Assembly (NCBI GenBank): GCA_001695595.3
Contig: MBPM02000050.1
Span: forward strand, 372,001 to 436,000
Direction: 5' to 3'
Source of the DNA: Plasmopara viticola
Lineage: Eukaryota; Oomycota; Peronosporomycetes; Peronosporales; Peronosporaceae
DNA length: 64,000 nucleotides
Below the pieces are notes generated by a model, which was not told the origin of the DNA, did no database searches, and saw only the letters and a list, made by a program, of their open reading frames with translations. A program made the position numbers and the translations under genes. Below are positions 54,901 to 64,000 of this stretch, in pieces; positions within the stretch are counted from its first letter, which is position 1, and the number at the start of each line of letters is the position of its first letter.

Positions 54901-57900
54901 CTTCCACTCGACTCGTCAGCGCTTGGAGACTTGATGCCCAATTTGTTCCGAAAATTTTGAAATTAGACCGCAGTTATTGGCTTGGTCATGATGTCAGCGA
55001 ACATGTCGTGCGTCGAACAATACTGCAGCATGACTTGACCGTCTTCTACTTTCTCCCGCACGAAGTGGTACCGAATGTCGATATGCCTGGTGCGCTTGTG
55101 AAACTCTGGATTCTTGACCAAAGCGATGGAACCTTGATTGTCCTCGTAGATATTGATCGCTTGACTTCTTGATATTTCACCAAGCTCGCACAAAAAGGTT
55201 TTTAACCAAGTTGCCTCTTGAGCTGCTTCTGTCAAAGCCATGTACTCTGCCTCTGTAGAAGAAAGTGCCACTGTCCGTTGTTTCTTGCTTCTCCAGCTGA
55301 TGCAACCTCCATTCATCATGAACGCATAGCCGCTTGTGCTTCTTCGGGTTTCCAAATCGCCTGCCCAATCTGCATCGGAATAGCCTCGAAGTCCTTCATG
55401 GTCTTGAGCGTGAAACGTAATGCCATGCGTCTTTGTTCCTTGTACGTATCGGAAGACCCTTTTGAGTGCCTGCCAGTGAGTTGGACATGGGTCCGATGCA
55501 AATTGGCTGAGTACTCCCACTGCGGCTGCTAAGTCCGGGCGAGTCCCAACCATCAAGTACATAAGACAACCAACGGCATTTCGATATGGGACTTTTGCCA
55601 TTGTCTTTTCATGACAACACCCTTCTTCGCACATGGCCTTGGTCAACTTGAGTCCTGGATCTTGCGGCGTCCTGACGGGATTGCTGTTTTCCATGCCAAC
55701 CTTTTTCAAGATGTCACTCGCGAATTTTGTCTGGCGAATGGACACGCTACCACATAAAGTTTCTGATGAATCTCCATGCCTAAAAAGAATTTGAGTCGAC
55801 CAAGATCCGTCATTTCGAATCGCTCGCTGAGTGCTTTCTTAGTCGTTGTTGCATGCTAGCACCAGGTCATCAACGTAAAGTGCCACGAGGATCAATTCTT
55901 CGTCATTGTGCTTGACGTAAATGCAATAGTCGGCATCACACTTCGTAAATTTCATTTCCAGCATGAACGCGTCAATTGTCTGGTTCCACATCCGTGGCGA
56001 CTGCTTCAAATCATAAAGGGAGCGCTTTAGCTGACAGACGTAGTTTGGGTATACGTCGTTGACATATCCATCCGGTTGCGCCATGTAAATGTCCTCGTCC
56101 AAAGTGCCATTGAGAAAGGTTGTCTTTACGTCCATCTGATGCAGCATCAAATTGTGCTTGGCCGACAGACTTAGTAGAGTCCTGATTGAAGTAAACTTGG
56201 TCACTGGAGCGAAAGTCTCTTCATAGTCGACTCCATACTTCTGAGAAAAGCCTTTGGCCACGAGTCGTGCTTTGAACCGCTCGATCTCTCCGGCTTGATT
56301 TTCTTTGATCCGGAAGACCCATCTACAGCCGATAGCCTGGCGACCTATCGGCAAAGGTACTAAGTCCCAGGTCTTGTTCTTGCGAAGAGAGCTCACTTCG
56401 GCATCACACGCCTCTTTCCATTCGGCCGCGTTGCTGGATTCCATTGCCGACTTGAAAGTTGTCAGCATTTCTCCCACTGAATCCATAACAAAGGCCGCTT
56501 TGAAATCTTGGGCCGATGCAGACATTTCCTCCAGGGACTGATAGAGACTTGGCCTCTTTGCTGTTGGAACATTCGCTGCTTTTTCAAGCGATTTGTTCCG
56601 CTGGTGTCGTTTGCTGCCAGGCTCAAAATTCAAATCCACAATAGGCCGCGTTTGTGAGTGCTGATTGCTTTTAAGCTCCATGTCTTCATCATGCATAGCA
56701 TTTTCATTTTCTGAGCGGTCAAAATTGGCTGTTTCGGTCTCGTCAAATACAGCTTCTGATGACTTGGTACTTAATATCTTGTCGTCAAAAGTATCTTCCA
56801 TGAAATATGCGTCCCGACTCAATAGAATGCGACCGCTACCCATCTCTTCAAACCTGTACGCCTTTTCGTGTTCTGAATAGCCAAGAAAGCGGCACCGAGT
56901 CGAACGAGCATCAAACTTGGATCGTTTCTCTTTGGGAACTGAGACGTAAGCATGGCAGCCGAATACCTTTAGATTTGCCAACAAAGGCTTCTTGCCAGTC
57001 CACAGTTGAAACGGCGACGCATCATGATCAACAGCTCGTGTCGGACATCGGTTGCGAAGAAACGCAGCAGTTAAAACAGCTTCACCTCAATAAGTTTTTG
57101 GCAGACCAGCGTGCTCCAGTGTACGATTCATGCGTTCTGCGACTCCATTCAGTTGTGGCGTGTATGGTGGCGTAAACTTCTGTATGATGCCACGCTCTGC
57201 ACAAAACCTTGCCATTGCTCCAGAAGTGTACTCGCCACCATTATCACAACAGAGTGATTTAACGTGCATGTTCGTCTGATTTTCAGCCATCGCAACGAAA
57301 GTAGCAAACTTGTCGGCAACCTCGGACTTGTTTCGTAGCAAGTACACAGCACAATAATGCGACTTCTCGTCGATAAAAGTAGCAAAATAGCGCTTGCCAC
57401 GGAATGTCGCCGTGTGCATGGGTCCACACACATCGCTGTGAATGACTTCAAGAACTCTCTTTGCCCGATTGGGTGAAGACTTCATGAAGCTTACCCGCGT
57501 CTGTTTGCCAAGAGCGCATCCTTTGCATAGCTCCCACTTGTTAACAGACTTCAGGTCAATACCTGCTCCACGGCCTTTTGCAACAATAGTCGAAAGACCA
57601 CCGTGACCAATGTGACCTAGTCGAAGGTGCCAGAGGTACGACGTGGTGTCCCCATGGCATCCCAACGAGCTAGTCAAATTGGCCTCGTCTTCAACAATTG
57701 GCTTCATGCAGAGCTTGAACAGTCCCTTTATCGCACGAGCGCCCAACTTCCAGCGAAGACCTTTCGCTTCAGCAAAGCAGCCGTCGTGCTCAAACGTGAC
57801 TAGACCAACATCCTTTGTAAAACGTCCAACGGAAAATAAATTGCGCGAAAGTTTTGGAATGTGCCAAACCGAAGTGAGAACACCCTTCTTCATTCCGCGA

Positions 57901-58967
57901 GGCGTGAACATCGACATAACAATGTCACCCGTTCCCACAGCTTGAACCACGCCATCATCCGCGAGATGCACATCCACTGGGTCGATTCTCTTGTAGTTTT
58001 TCATGTACTCTTTCGAATATGTCATGTGTTGAGTGGACCCCGAGTCAACTAGCCACACACAGCTCGACTTGGTGGAATAGACAGCTTCACCAACTGACAA
58101 AAGATAGTCGCCAGAGTCGTCATCGTTACTCTGCGCGACACTAGCACGCTGCGGTCGCTGTCGTTCCGCATTGTCACGAATTCGAGCCGGGCACTTGGCA
58201 ATCGAATGCCCATGCTCTCCACAATAGTGGCAAGTACTGCTTGCCTTCACTGACGCTTGTCGTCCCTTGCGTCGTCCATTGTCCGCCATTGCAAATGCTT
58301 GACCTTGGCCGTGCGCGGCTCCATCGACGCCGCCACCTTGCTCTTTGCGCTTTAAGTCTTCGTGTAGCAGCCGAGACGTGACGAGTTCCCACGATAAAGA
58401 GTCGGCTCTTGACTCGAGTGCCGTGATAAGAAACGCGTACGACTCGCTGAGACTTGCCAAAAGCGTGATCACAAGGTCGTCCTCGCTAACTGGAGCACCC
58501 ACAGCGTCGAGCTGCTCCGCCAGCGTCTTCATCTTGTTAATGTGCGCGAGCACATCTTCCCCTTCATCCATCTTGGCCGTGAAGAAACGACGACGAAGAA
58601 AGAGCTTATTTGCAAGGCTCTTCTTCTCGAAATGTCCCTCAAGCCGAGACCATGCATCGTGTGCCCCACTCGCCGAACGAACCAACGGTAGCTGCGAGTC
58701 CTCCATCGCAAGAAAGATGATCGCGAGCGCCTTCCTCGACTTGCGCTTGAACGTGTTCTGGTCCAGCGCAGTAGTCAGGTGTTCCAGCTTGATCTCCCCG
58801 CTCACCACTTCCCACAAGTCACGCTCCTCCAGCACCATCTGCATCTTAAACTTCCAAGTGTGGAAGTTCGTTCCATCGAACTTGTTAATGCGGTTGGTGG
58901 TGGAGGCGTCATGGCGAGGGCGAAGTCGGTGTCGGAGTCAGGGAAGATGGAGCTTGGGCTTATAACC
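54901..58967 (-). pseudogene. Copia family 1 gag-pol of E14, best preserved copy
   Basis: One frame runs from gag (58844 and before) to 55839 with a single nonsense codon (TGG to TGA, 57087-57089). Knuckle CHYCGEHGHSIAKC (58191-58232). Protease VWLVDSGSTQHMT (58024-58060). LWHLRLGHIGHGGL. Integrase FIDEKSHYC, CDNGGEY and GVAERMNRTL, followed by a 24-base in-frame deletion. Linker, reverse transcriptase with RLVAKGFSQKYGVDYEE and YVDDLVLA (about 55870). Frameshifts at about 55845 and 55750; then RNase H is open to a premature TAA at 54963. The codon at the usual start is ATA, not ATG, and a nearby ATG is shifted by a one-base loss. It could not make a full polyprotein as is. Confidence 0.92.
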
Positions 58968-59258
58968 TGAAGAAGCTCGAGTGTGCACTAGTTGGTAAGA
59001 TGCAAAGTGAATATATTTAAAAGGTCCTTAGTTCACAACTACATGCTACCTCTAAGCCAATGATTTTTTTAAGCCAATCAGAACGACTCACCCTCCGGGC
59101 GCAATCATCTTCCCATCCCGAAACCGATCTTTGCCCATCTTGAACCCGCTCCCTCAGTCAGTCATCAAATGATTGCAGATACCGATACTTACCGATATGT
59201 AGTCGCTGTTCGAGGCGTTTGTCCGCCAACATCTTCGACAAGAGTCGTATCTTCAACA
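58968..59258 (-). repeat. E14 5' LTR
   Basis: TGAAGAAGCTCGAG at the left, TTCAACA at the right. The minus-strand promoter end reads TTTAAATATATTCACTTTGCATCTTACC (in two overlapping motifs), with the LTR end about 45 bases further. GGTTATAAGCCCAAG follows on the minus strand (58953-58967). Confidence 0.9.
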
Positions 59259-62200
59259 ATGATGTGTTGCAGCACATCAACAAGATCAAAACGCTGGCGG
59301 GGCAGCTAGACGCGGTGGGCGCTCAGGTCAGCGAGGACGACTTGGTGATCACGCTTCTTGCAAGCCTGAGCGAGTCATACCAATTTCTTATCACGGCGTT
59401 GGAGTCTAGAGCCGACTCACTCACGTGGGAGTTGGTGACGTCGCGGCTTTTGCATGAGGACATGAAGCGCAAAGAACAAGGCGGTAGCACTGAAGGCGGC
59501 GCGCCAGGCCAAGTTCAAGCGTTTATGACAAGCGACAACGGACGGCGCAAGGGACGGCAAGCTCCTGCTAAGACAAGCGCATGTCACTACTGTGGCAAGC
59601 ACGGACATTGGATCGCCAAGTTCCCGGTGCGAATCCGCGAGAACGCGGAGCGGCAGAAGCCGCAACGAGCTCACGTAGCACAAAGTGAAGAAGACTCTGG
59701 TGACTACCTATTTTCAGTTGGCGGCAGCGTTGGAGCCGTCAAGACGAGTAACGTGTGGCTGGTCGACTCAGGTGCGACGCAGCATATGACCTTCACGAAT
59801 GACTTCATGAAAACTATACCAAGATCGCACCAGATGATGTCCATCTTGCCGACAACGGTGTCGTTCAGGCAATTGAAACTGGTGACATTACAATGTTGAT
59901 GACGACTTCGCGTGGAGTGAAAAAAGGAGTGCTCACGAACGCGTGGCATATCTCGAAGCTAACGCGAAACTTATTTTCGGTTGGACGCTTTACAAAAGAC
60001 GTGGGTCCAGTCACGTTCGGAACCGATGGCTGTTTTGCTCAAGCAAAAGGGATTCGGTGGAAACTTGATGAACGTCAAGGCAAAGGCTTTTTTAAGCTTT
60101 GCATGACGCCACTTAAGACAGACGAGGTCAATATGGCAAGCTCGAAGGCTGCGTTGGGAACACCAATTCGTACCTCTGGCACCTTTGACTTGGTCATATT
60201 GGCCATGGCGGCCTAGAAGCCATCGTCAAAAAGGGTAACGGCACTGGCATTGACATTCCGTCAGTAAATCAGTGGGAGATTTGTGGTGGGTGCGCATTGG
60301 GAAAGCAAACCCAAGCAACATACATGAAGTCGTCGTCCAACCGAGCAAAAGATGTGCTTGATGTCATTCACAGTGATGTGTGTGGTCCAATGCGGACCCC
60401 AACACACAGTGGCAAGCGATATTTTGTCACTTTCATAGATGACAAGTCGCACTTCTGTGCAGTTTATCTGCTTCGAAATAAATCGGAAGTGGCTGACAAG
60501 TTCGCTAAGTTCGTTGCTTACGCTGAAAAGCAGACGAATAAGCGGGTCAAGGTGCTTCGAAGCGACAACGGTGGCGAATACACGTCAGGAGTGTTGGCCA
60601 AGTTTTATGCTGACCGTGGCATTGTGCAAAAGTCCACGCCTCCATACACCCCTCAGCTTAATGGTGTTGCCGAGCGCATGAACCGAACTTTGGTTGAGTG
60701 TGCTCGGTGTATGCTTGAGCATGCTAGTCTCAATAAAGCGTATTGGGGTGAGGCTAAAATGACCGCAACTTTCCTTCAAAACTTGTGCCCAACACGCGCT
60801 GTTAGCCACGACAAGTCGCCACATCAACTTTGGACTGGCAAGAAACCTCTTTTGGCAATCTCAAAGTCTTTGGTTGCCATGCTTACGTACACGTGCCGAA
60901 AGAAAAACGATCCAAGTTTAATGCTTGTTTGGTGCGATATCGGTTTCTTGGATACAGCGAGCACGAGAAAGCGTATCGTTTTGAAACAATTGAAAGCGGT
61001 CGAGTGCTTGTGAGCCGAAACGCACAGTTCATGGAAGACACCTTTGACGGTGGAAAACTCGTCAAATATGGTTGTGATGAAGTTGTTAATTCAAGATGAC
61101 GAAGAACCACAGCAGGATGCAACACCGAATGACGAAACAGATCATGAAGTAGAAGACCCAGCGGAAAATTTTGACTTTGATGACCCGTTAGGCAAGCGAC
61201 ACCAGCGTGCGAAGTCGCTAGAACAAGTTACAGAAGTTCCTCGGTCCAAGCGTAAAATTCATTGCCAAGGTCTTGCAGAGATGTCCGCTGCAGCCCAAGA
61301 TTTTGAAGCTGCGTACATTGTTGATTCAGGGGGGGAAATGCCGACATCGTTCAGCTCGGCAATGGAATCAAATGACGCAGCCAAGTGGAAGGAAGAGTGC
61401 GACTCGGAAATAGAATCACTACGCAAGAACAAGACCTGGACACTCGTGCTATTACCAAACGGTCGCAAAGCTATAGGCAACAGATGGGTGTTTCGACTCA
61501 AGTAAAATCAAATCGGCGAAATCGAGCGGTACGAGGCGCGTTTGGTGGCCAAGGGATTCTCACAAAAGTATGGCGTCGACTATGAAGAAACGTTTGCGCC
61601 AGTGGCCAAGTTCACTTCGATTCGAATTCTGCTTAGTCTGGCAGCCAAGTACAGCCTTACTGTCCATCAAATGGATGTCAAGACTGCGTTTTTGAATGGA
61701 CTTCTTGATGAGGACATCTACATGACCCAGCCCGATGGATTTGTCGATGAAAAATGCCCGGATTTTGTTTGCAAGCTTGAGCGATCTCTTTACGGATTAA
61801 AGCAGTCGCCGCGTATGTGGAATAAAACTATTGACGACTTCATGCGTCGACTCAAGTTCAAAAAGAGCGTGTCCGACCACTGCATCTATTTAAGGCGTGA
61901 TGGCAAAAACATGATCTTCATTGCGCTTTACGTCGACGATCTCATTCTTGCAAGCAACAGCTCGACATTGCTTAACGACACCAAGCAAGCGCTAAGTGAT
62001 CGGTTCGAAATGACAGACATGGGCCAGCTCAAGTATTTTCTCGGCATGGAAATTGAACAAGATTTTAGAGCTGGAAAGATGATCGTGAGGCAGTCCAAGT
62101 TTGCGGGTGATATTCTTAAGAAGTTTAAAATGGATAACAGCAATCCTGTAAAGACGCCTCAGGAACCGGGTCTCAAGCTTACCAAGGCCATGTGCGAAGG

Positions 62201-62923
62201 AGGTTGCAAGCATCACGAAACTATGGCAAATGTTCCCTACCGAAATGCGGTCGGCTGTTTAATGTATTTGATGGTCGGCACACGCCCGGATTTTGCAGCA
62301 GCCGTTGGAACACTAAGTCAATTCGCGGCGGACCCGTGCCCTACTCATTGGCAGGCACTCAAGAGAGTATTCTGATATATACAAGGTACACAGACTCATG
62401 GCATCGTGTTTCGAGCGGACAGCAACAAAAGGCTTTAAGGCTATTCGGATGCGGACTGGGCTGGTGACGTTGGCTCAAGAAAGAGTACAAGTGGATACGC
62501 ATTCATGATGAACGGCGGATGCATTAGCTGGCGAAGCAAGAAACAGCGAACAGTTGCATTGACATCAACCGAGGCGGAATACATGACGCTTTCCGAAGCT
62601 ACCCAAGAAGCAGTTTGGCTCAAGTTCTTTCTGTGCGAAATCGGGGAAATGGCTCATGATGAAGCGGTCAAGATATTCGAAAATAATCAAGGATCGATTG
62701 CGTTGGCCAAGAATCCGGAGTTCCACAAGCGTACCAAGCATATCGACATACGCTATCACTTTGCTCGCGAAAAGGTTAAAGACGGCCAAGTTTCGCTTTA
62801 ATACATTTCAACATCGGACATGCTGGCCGACCTCATGACCAAGCCGATATCTGCACCACAATTTGCTATGCTTCGAAGCCGACTTGGCATACAAGGACAA
62901 AAGGCTGTCGAGTCGAGTGGAAG
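59259..62923 (+). pseudogene. E13 gag-pol, right part
   Basis: Gag resumes and stays open to 59899. The zinc knuckle CHYCGKHGHWIAKF has its last Cys changed to Phe (about 59579-59620). Protease VWLVDSGATQHMT (59752-59790). Shift near 59810. Pre-integrase about 60170-60215. Integrase 60297-60850 with FIDDKSHFC, RSDNGGEY, GVAERMNRTLVECARCMLEH in order. Linker, reverse transcriptase 61380-62375 (RLVAKGFSQKYGVDYEET, MDVKTAFLNG, YVDDLILAS), a TAA at 61503 just before RLVAKG, a TGA at 62373, and RNase H 62440-62801 (GCISWRSKKQRTVALTSTEAE in part) with a late TAA. About six lesions. Confidence 0.9.
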
Positions 62924-63200
62924 TGTTGTCGAAGATATTGACAAAGAAACGCCTCGACCAGCGAGTGCTTATCGGTAAGTACCGGTATCTGCAATCAGTT
63001 GATGACTGCTTGAAGGAGCGGGTTCAAGGTGGGCAAAAGATCGACTTTGGGATGGGAAGATGATTGCGCCCGGATGGTGAGTCGTTCTGATTGGTTTAGA
63101 TAAATCATTCTCTTAGAGGTAGCATTTAGTTGTGAGTTAAGGACCTTTTAAATATATTCGCTTTGCATTTTACCAACTAGTGCACACTCGAGCTTCTTCA
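62924..63200 (+). repeat. Family 1 LTR, type B (3' LTR of E13)
   Basis: Begins TGTTGTCGAAGATATTG after GAGTGGAAG, ends CGAGCTTCTTCA. It has one GATTGC unit (the 5' LTR has two). Its last 25 bases (ACTAGTGCACACTCGAGCTT) match E14 rather than the E13 5' LTR, hinting at recombination. It joins an integrase fragment, not host DNA. Confidence 0.85.
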
Positions 63201-64000
63201 CGCGGGTCTCGCAAAACACTACTGGAAGAAGCAGTTATGACAGCAATGTTTCTTCGAAATCGGTGTCCATCGCGTGCTATCGAGCACCAAACGTCACCTT
63301 TCGAGGTTTGAACAGCCAAGAAACCGCTATTAGCCAACTTGAAAGTGTTTGGTTGTCACGCGTTCGTGCATATTCCGAAAGAAAAGCGCTCGAAACTGGA
63401 TGCAAAAGCAATATTGTGTCGATTTTTGGGCTACTCGGAGCACCAAAAGACGTATCGCTTTGAAGAATTGTCGACTGGTCGAATCGTTATGAGTCGTGAT
63501 GCTCAGTTCAAGGAAGACACTTTCGACAGTGGAAGAACGACTTTTAAAAATAAAAGCACTATTGTCGAGATTCATGATGAGGATGAAGGAATATCGACGG
63601 ACGACGAAAACGAGTTTGAGCAAGAGCAGGATGAGACACAAGACGCAAGTACGGACTTCGAATTGGGAAGTAAGCGGCACACTCGTACTCAATCTTTGGA
63701 GAAGGTGACTGAAGTTCCGCAGCCCAAGCGTCATGTGCCCAAATACCAACGCTCGACACTCGAAGAAATGTCGGCTCTGGCTACAATTCGCGAAGAGGGC
63801 TACGAAGCCGCCCACGTCTTGTATTCTGTGGGAGAATTGCCGACAACGTTCAAGTCGGCGATGGAATCCAGTGACGCGGGCCAATGGAAAGCTGCATGCA
63901 ACTCGGAGCTAGAGTCACTCCACAAGAACAAGACTTGGGATGTTTTATCTGCCTAAAGGACGGTAAGCGATCGGCTGCAGATGGGTGTTTCGAGTTTAGG
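63201..64000 (+). pseudogene. Copia family 1 fragment, integrase end to reverse transcriptase start, runs off window (E15)
   Basis: Begins at GLAKHYW.EAVMTAMFLRNRC and continues with FGCHAFVHIPKEKRSKLDAK (63339 on, open for 205 codons), RIVMSRDAQF, a long acidic linker (DDENEFEQEQDET), KRHTRTQSLEKVTEVPQPKRH, and KSAMESSDAGQWKAACNSELES. A shift near 63950 precedes the reverse transcriptase, which leaves the window. It is close to the E8/E9 type. The LTR before it is not its natural neighbour. Confidence 0.85.

Larger units (their letters stand above)
54604..59263 (-). mobile_element. Copia family 1 element E14 (54609-59258), complete and young, nested inside E13
   Basis: A 4650-base element with two full LTRs and a perfect five-base duplication ATGAT (54604-54608, 59259-59263). 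Collapsing it restores E13 gag without a gap. The LTRs (about 291 bases) differ at about five bases and one indel, roughly 98 % identity, the lowest divergence of any LTR pair here. It is on the minus strand. Confidence 0.95.

Noticed and set aside
53887..63200. Target-site duplication for E13
   Set aside because: Flanks (CTTAC and CGCGG) do not match, and the right flank is an integrase fragment, so the original right border is lost.
8097..64000. Secreted effector genes (RXLR or CRN type) in the repeat-rich part
   Set aside because: No open frame outside transposon sequence showed a signal peptide followed by RXLR/EER or an LFLAK motif.
1..64000. tRNA or rRNA genes
   Set aside because: No cloverleaf or rRNA-like segment was recognised by eye. 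The tRNA-Met likeness at LTR ends is only a 15-base primer site.

Overview
The window looks like a piece of an oomycete genome (Phytophthora or downy-mildew type). The left 8.1 kb holds five tightly packed, intron-poor housekeeping genes. The promoters there, and those inside the repeats, carry the oomycete initiator pattern TCAYTYYNCAWTTT. The remaining 56 kb is a nest of transposable elements with no convincing host gene. Taxonomy is inferred from style and motifs; no database search was possible.

Layout 1-8.1 kb: the 3' part of an EF-hand protein gene (+), ribosomal protein uS8/RPS15A (+) with a probable 5'-leader intron, a nardilysin-like M16 metallopeptidase (-), a C2-domain protein (-), and the nucleolar circularly permuted GTPase NOG2/GNL2 (+). 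The last two are divergent and share a 65-base gap. RPS15A and NOG2 both serve ribosome production.

Layout 8.2-11.2 kb: a roughly 1 kb element with terminal inverted repeats and a broken transposase tail, then a decayed Mutator-like transposase (catalytic-core, SWIM and zinc-knuckle remnants), then AT-rich DNA and a possible unclassified LTR piece.

Layout 11.2-64 kb: Ty1/copia retrotransposons, layered and nested. Family 1 supplies at least fifteen copies or fragments on both strands (called E1 to E15 here). Its LTR comes in two kinds that share the 3' end but differ in the upstream half. Type A, with a TGACGTCA site in at least three of five copies, lies on the left (11-28 kb). Type B, without that site, lies on the right (37-63 kb). 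Family 2 is a different copia lineage, present as one nearly full-length broken copy (30.3-34.8 kb), a deleted copy with a different LTR (52.5-53.9 kb), a solo LTR and a degraded fragment. Clear nests supported by target-site duplications: E10 inside E9, E14 inside E13, and two solo LTRs inside E1. E14 (54609-59258) is the youngest and best preserved; its two LTRs differ at only about six positions.

No copy has a fully open gag-pol frame as read here, so movement would need helper proteins from elsewhere. The most distinctive observation is that the presumed gag start codon of family 1 sits inside the primer-binding site, directly after the LTR, so the AUG could pair with the anticodon of the tRNA primer.
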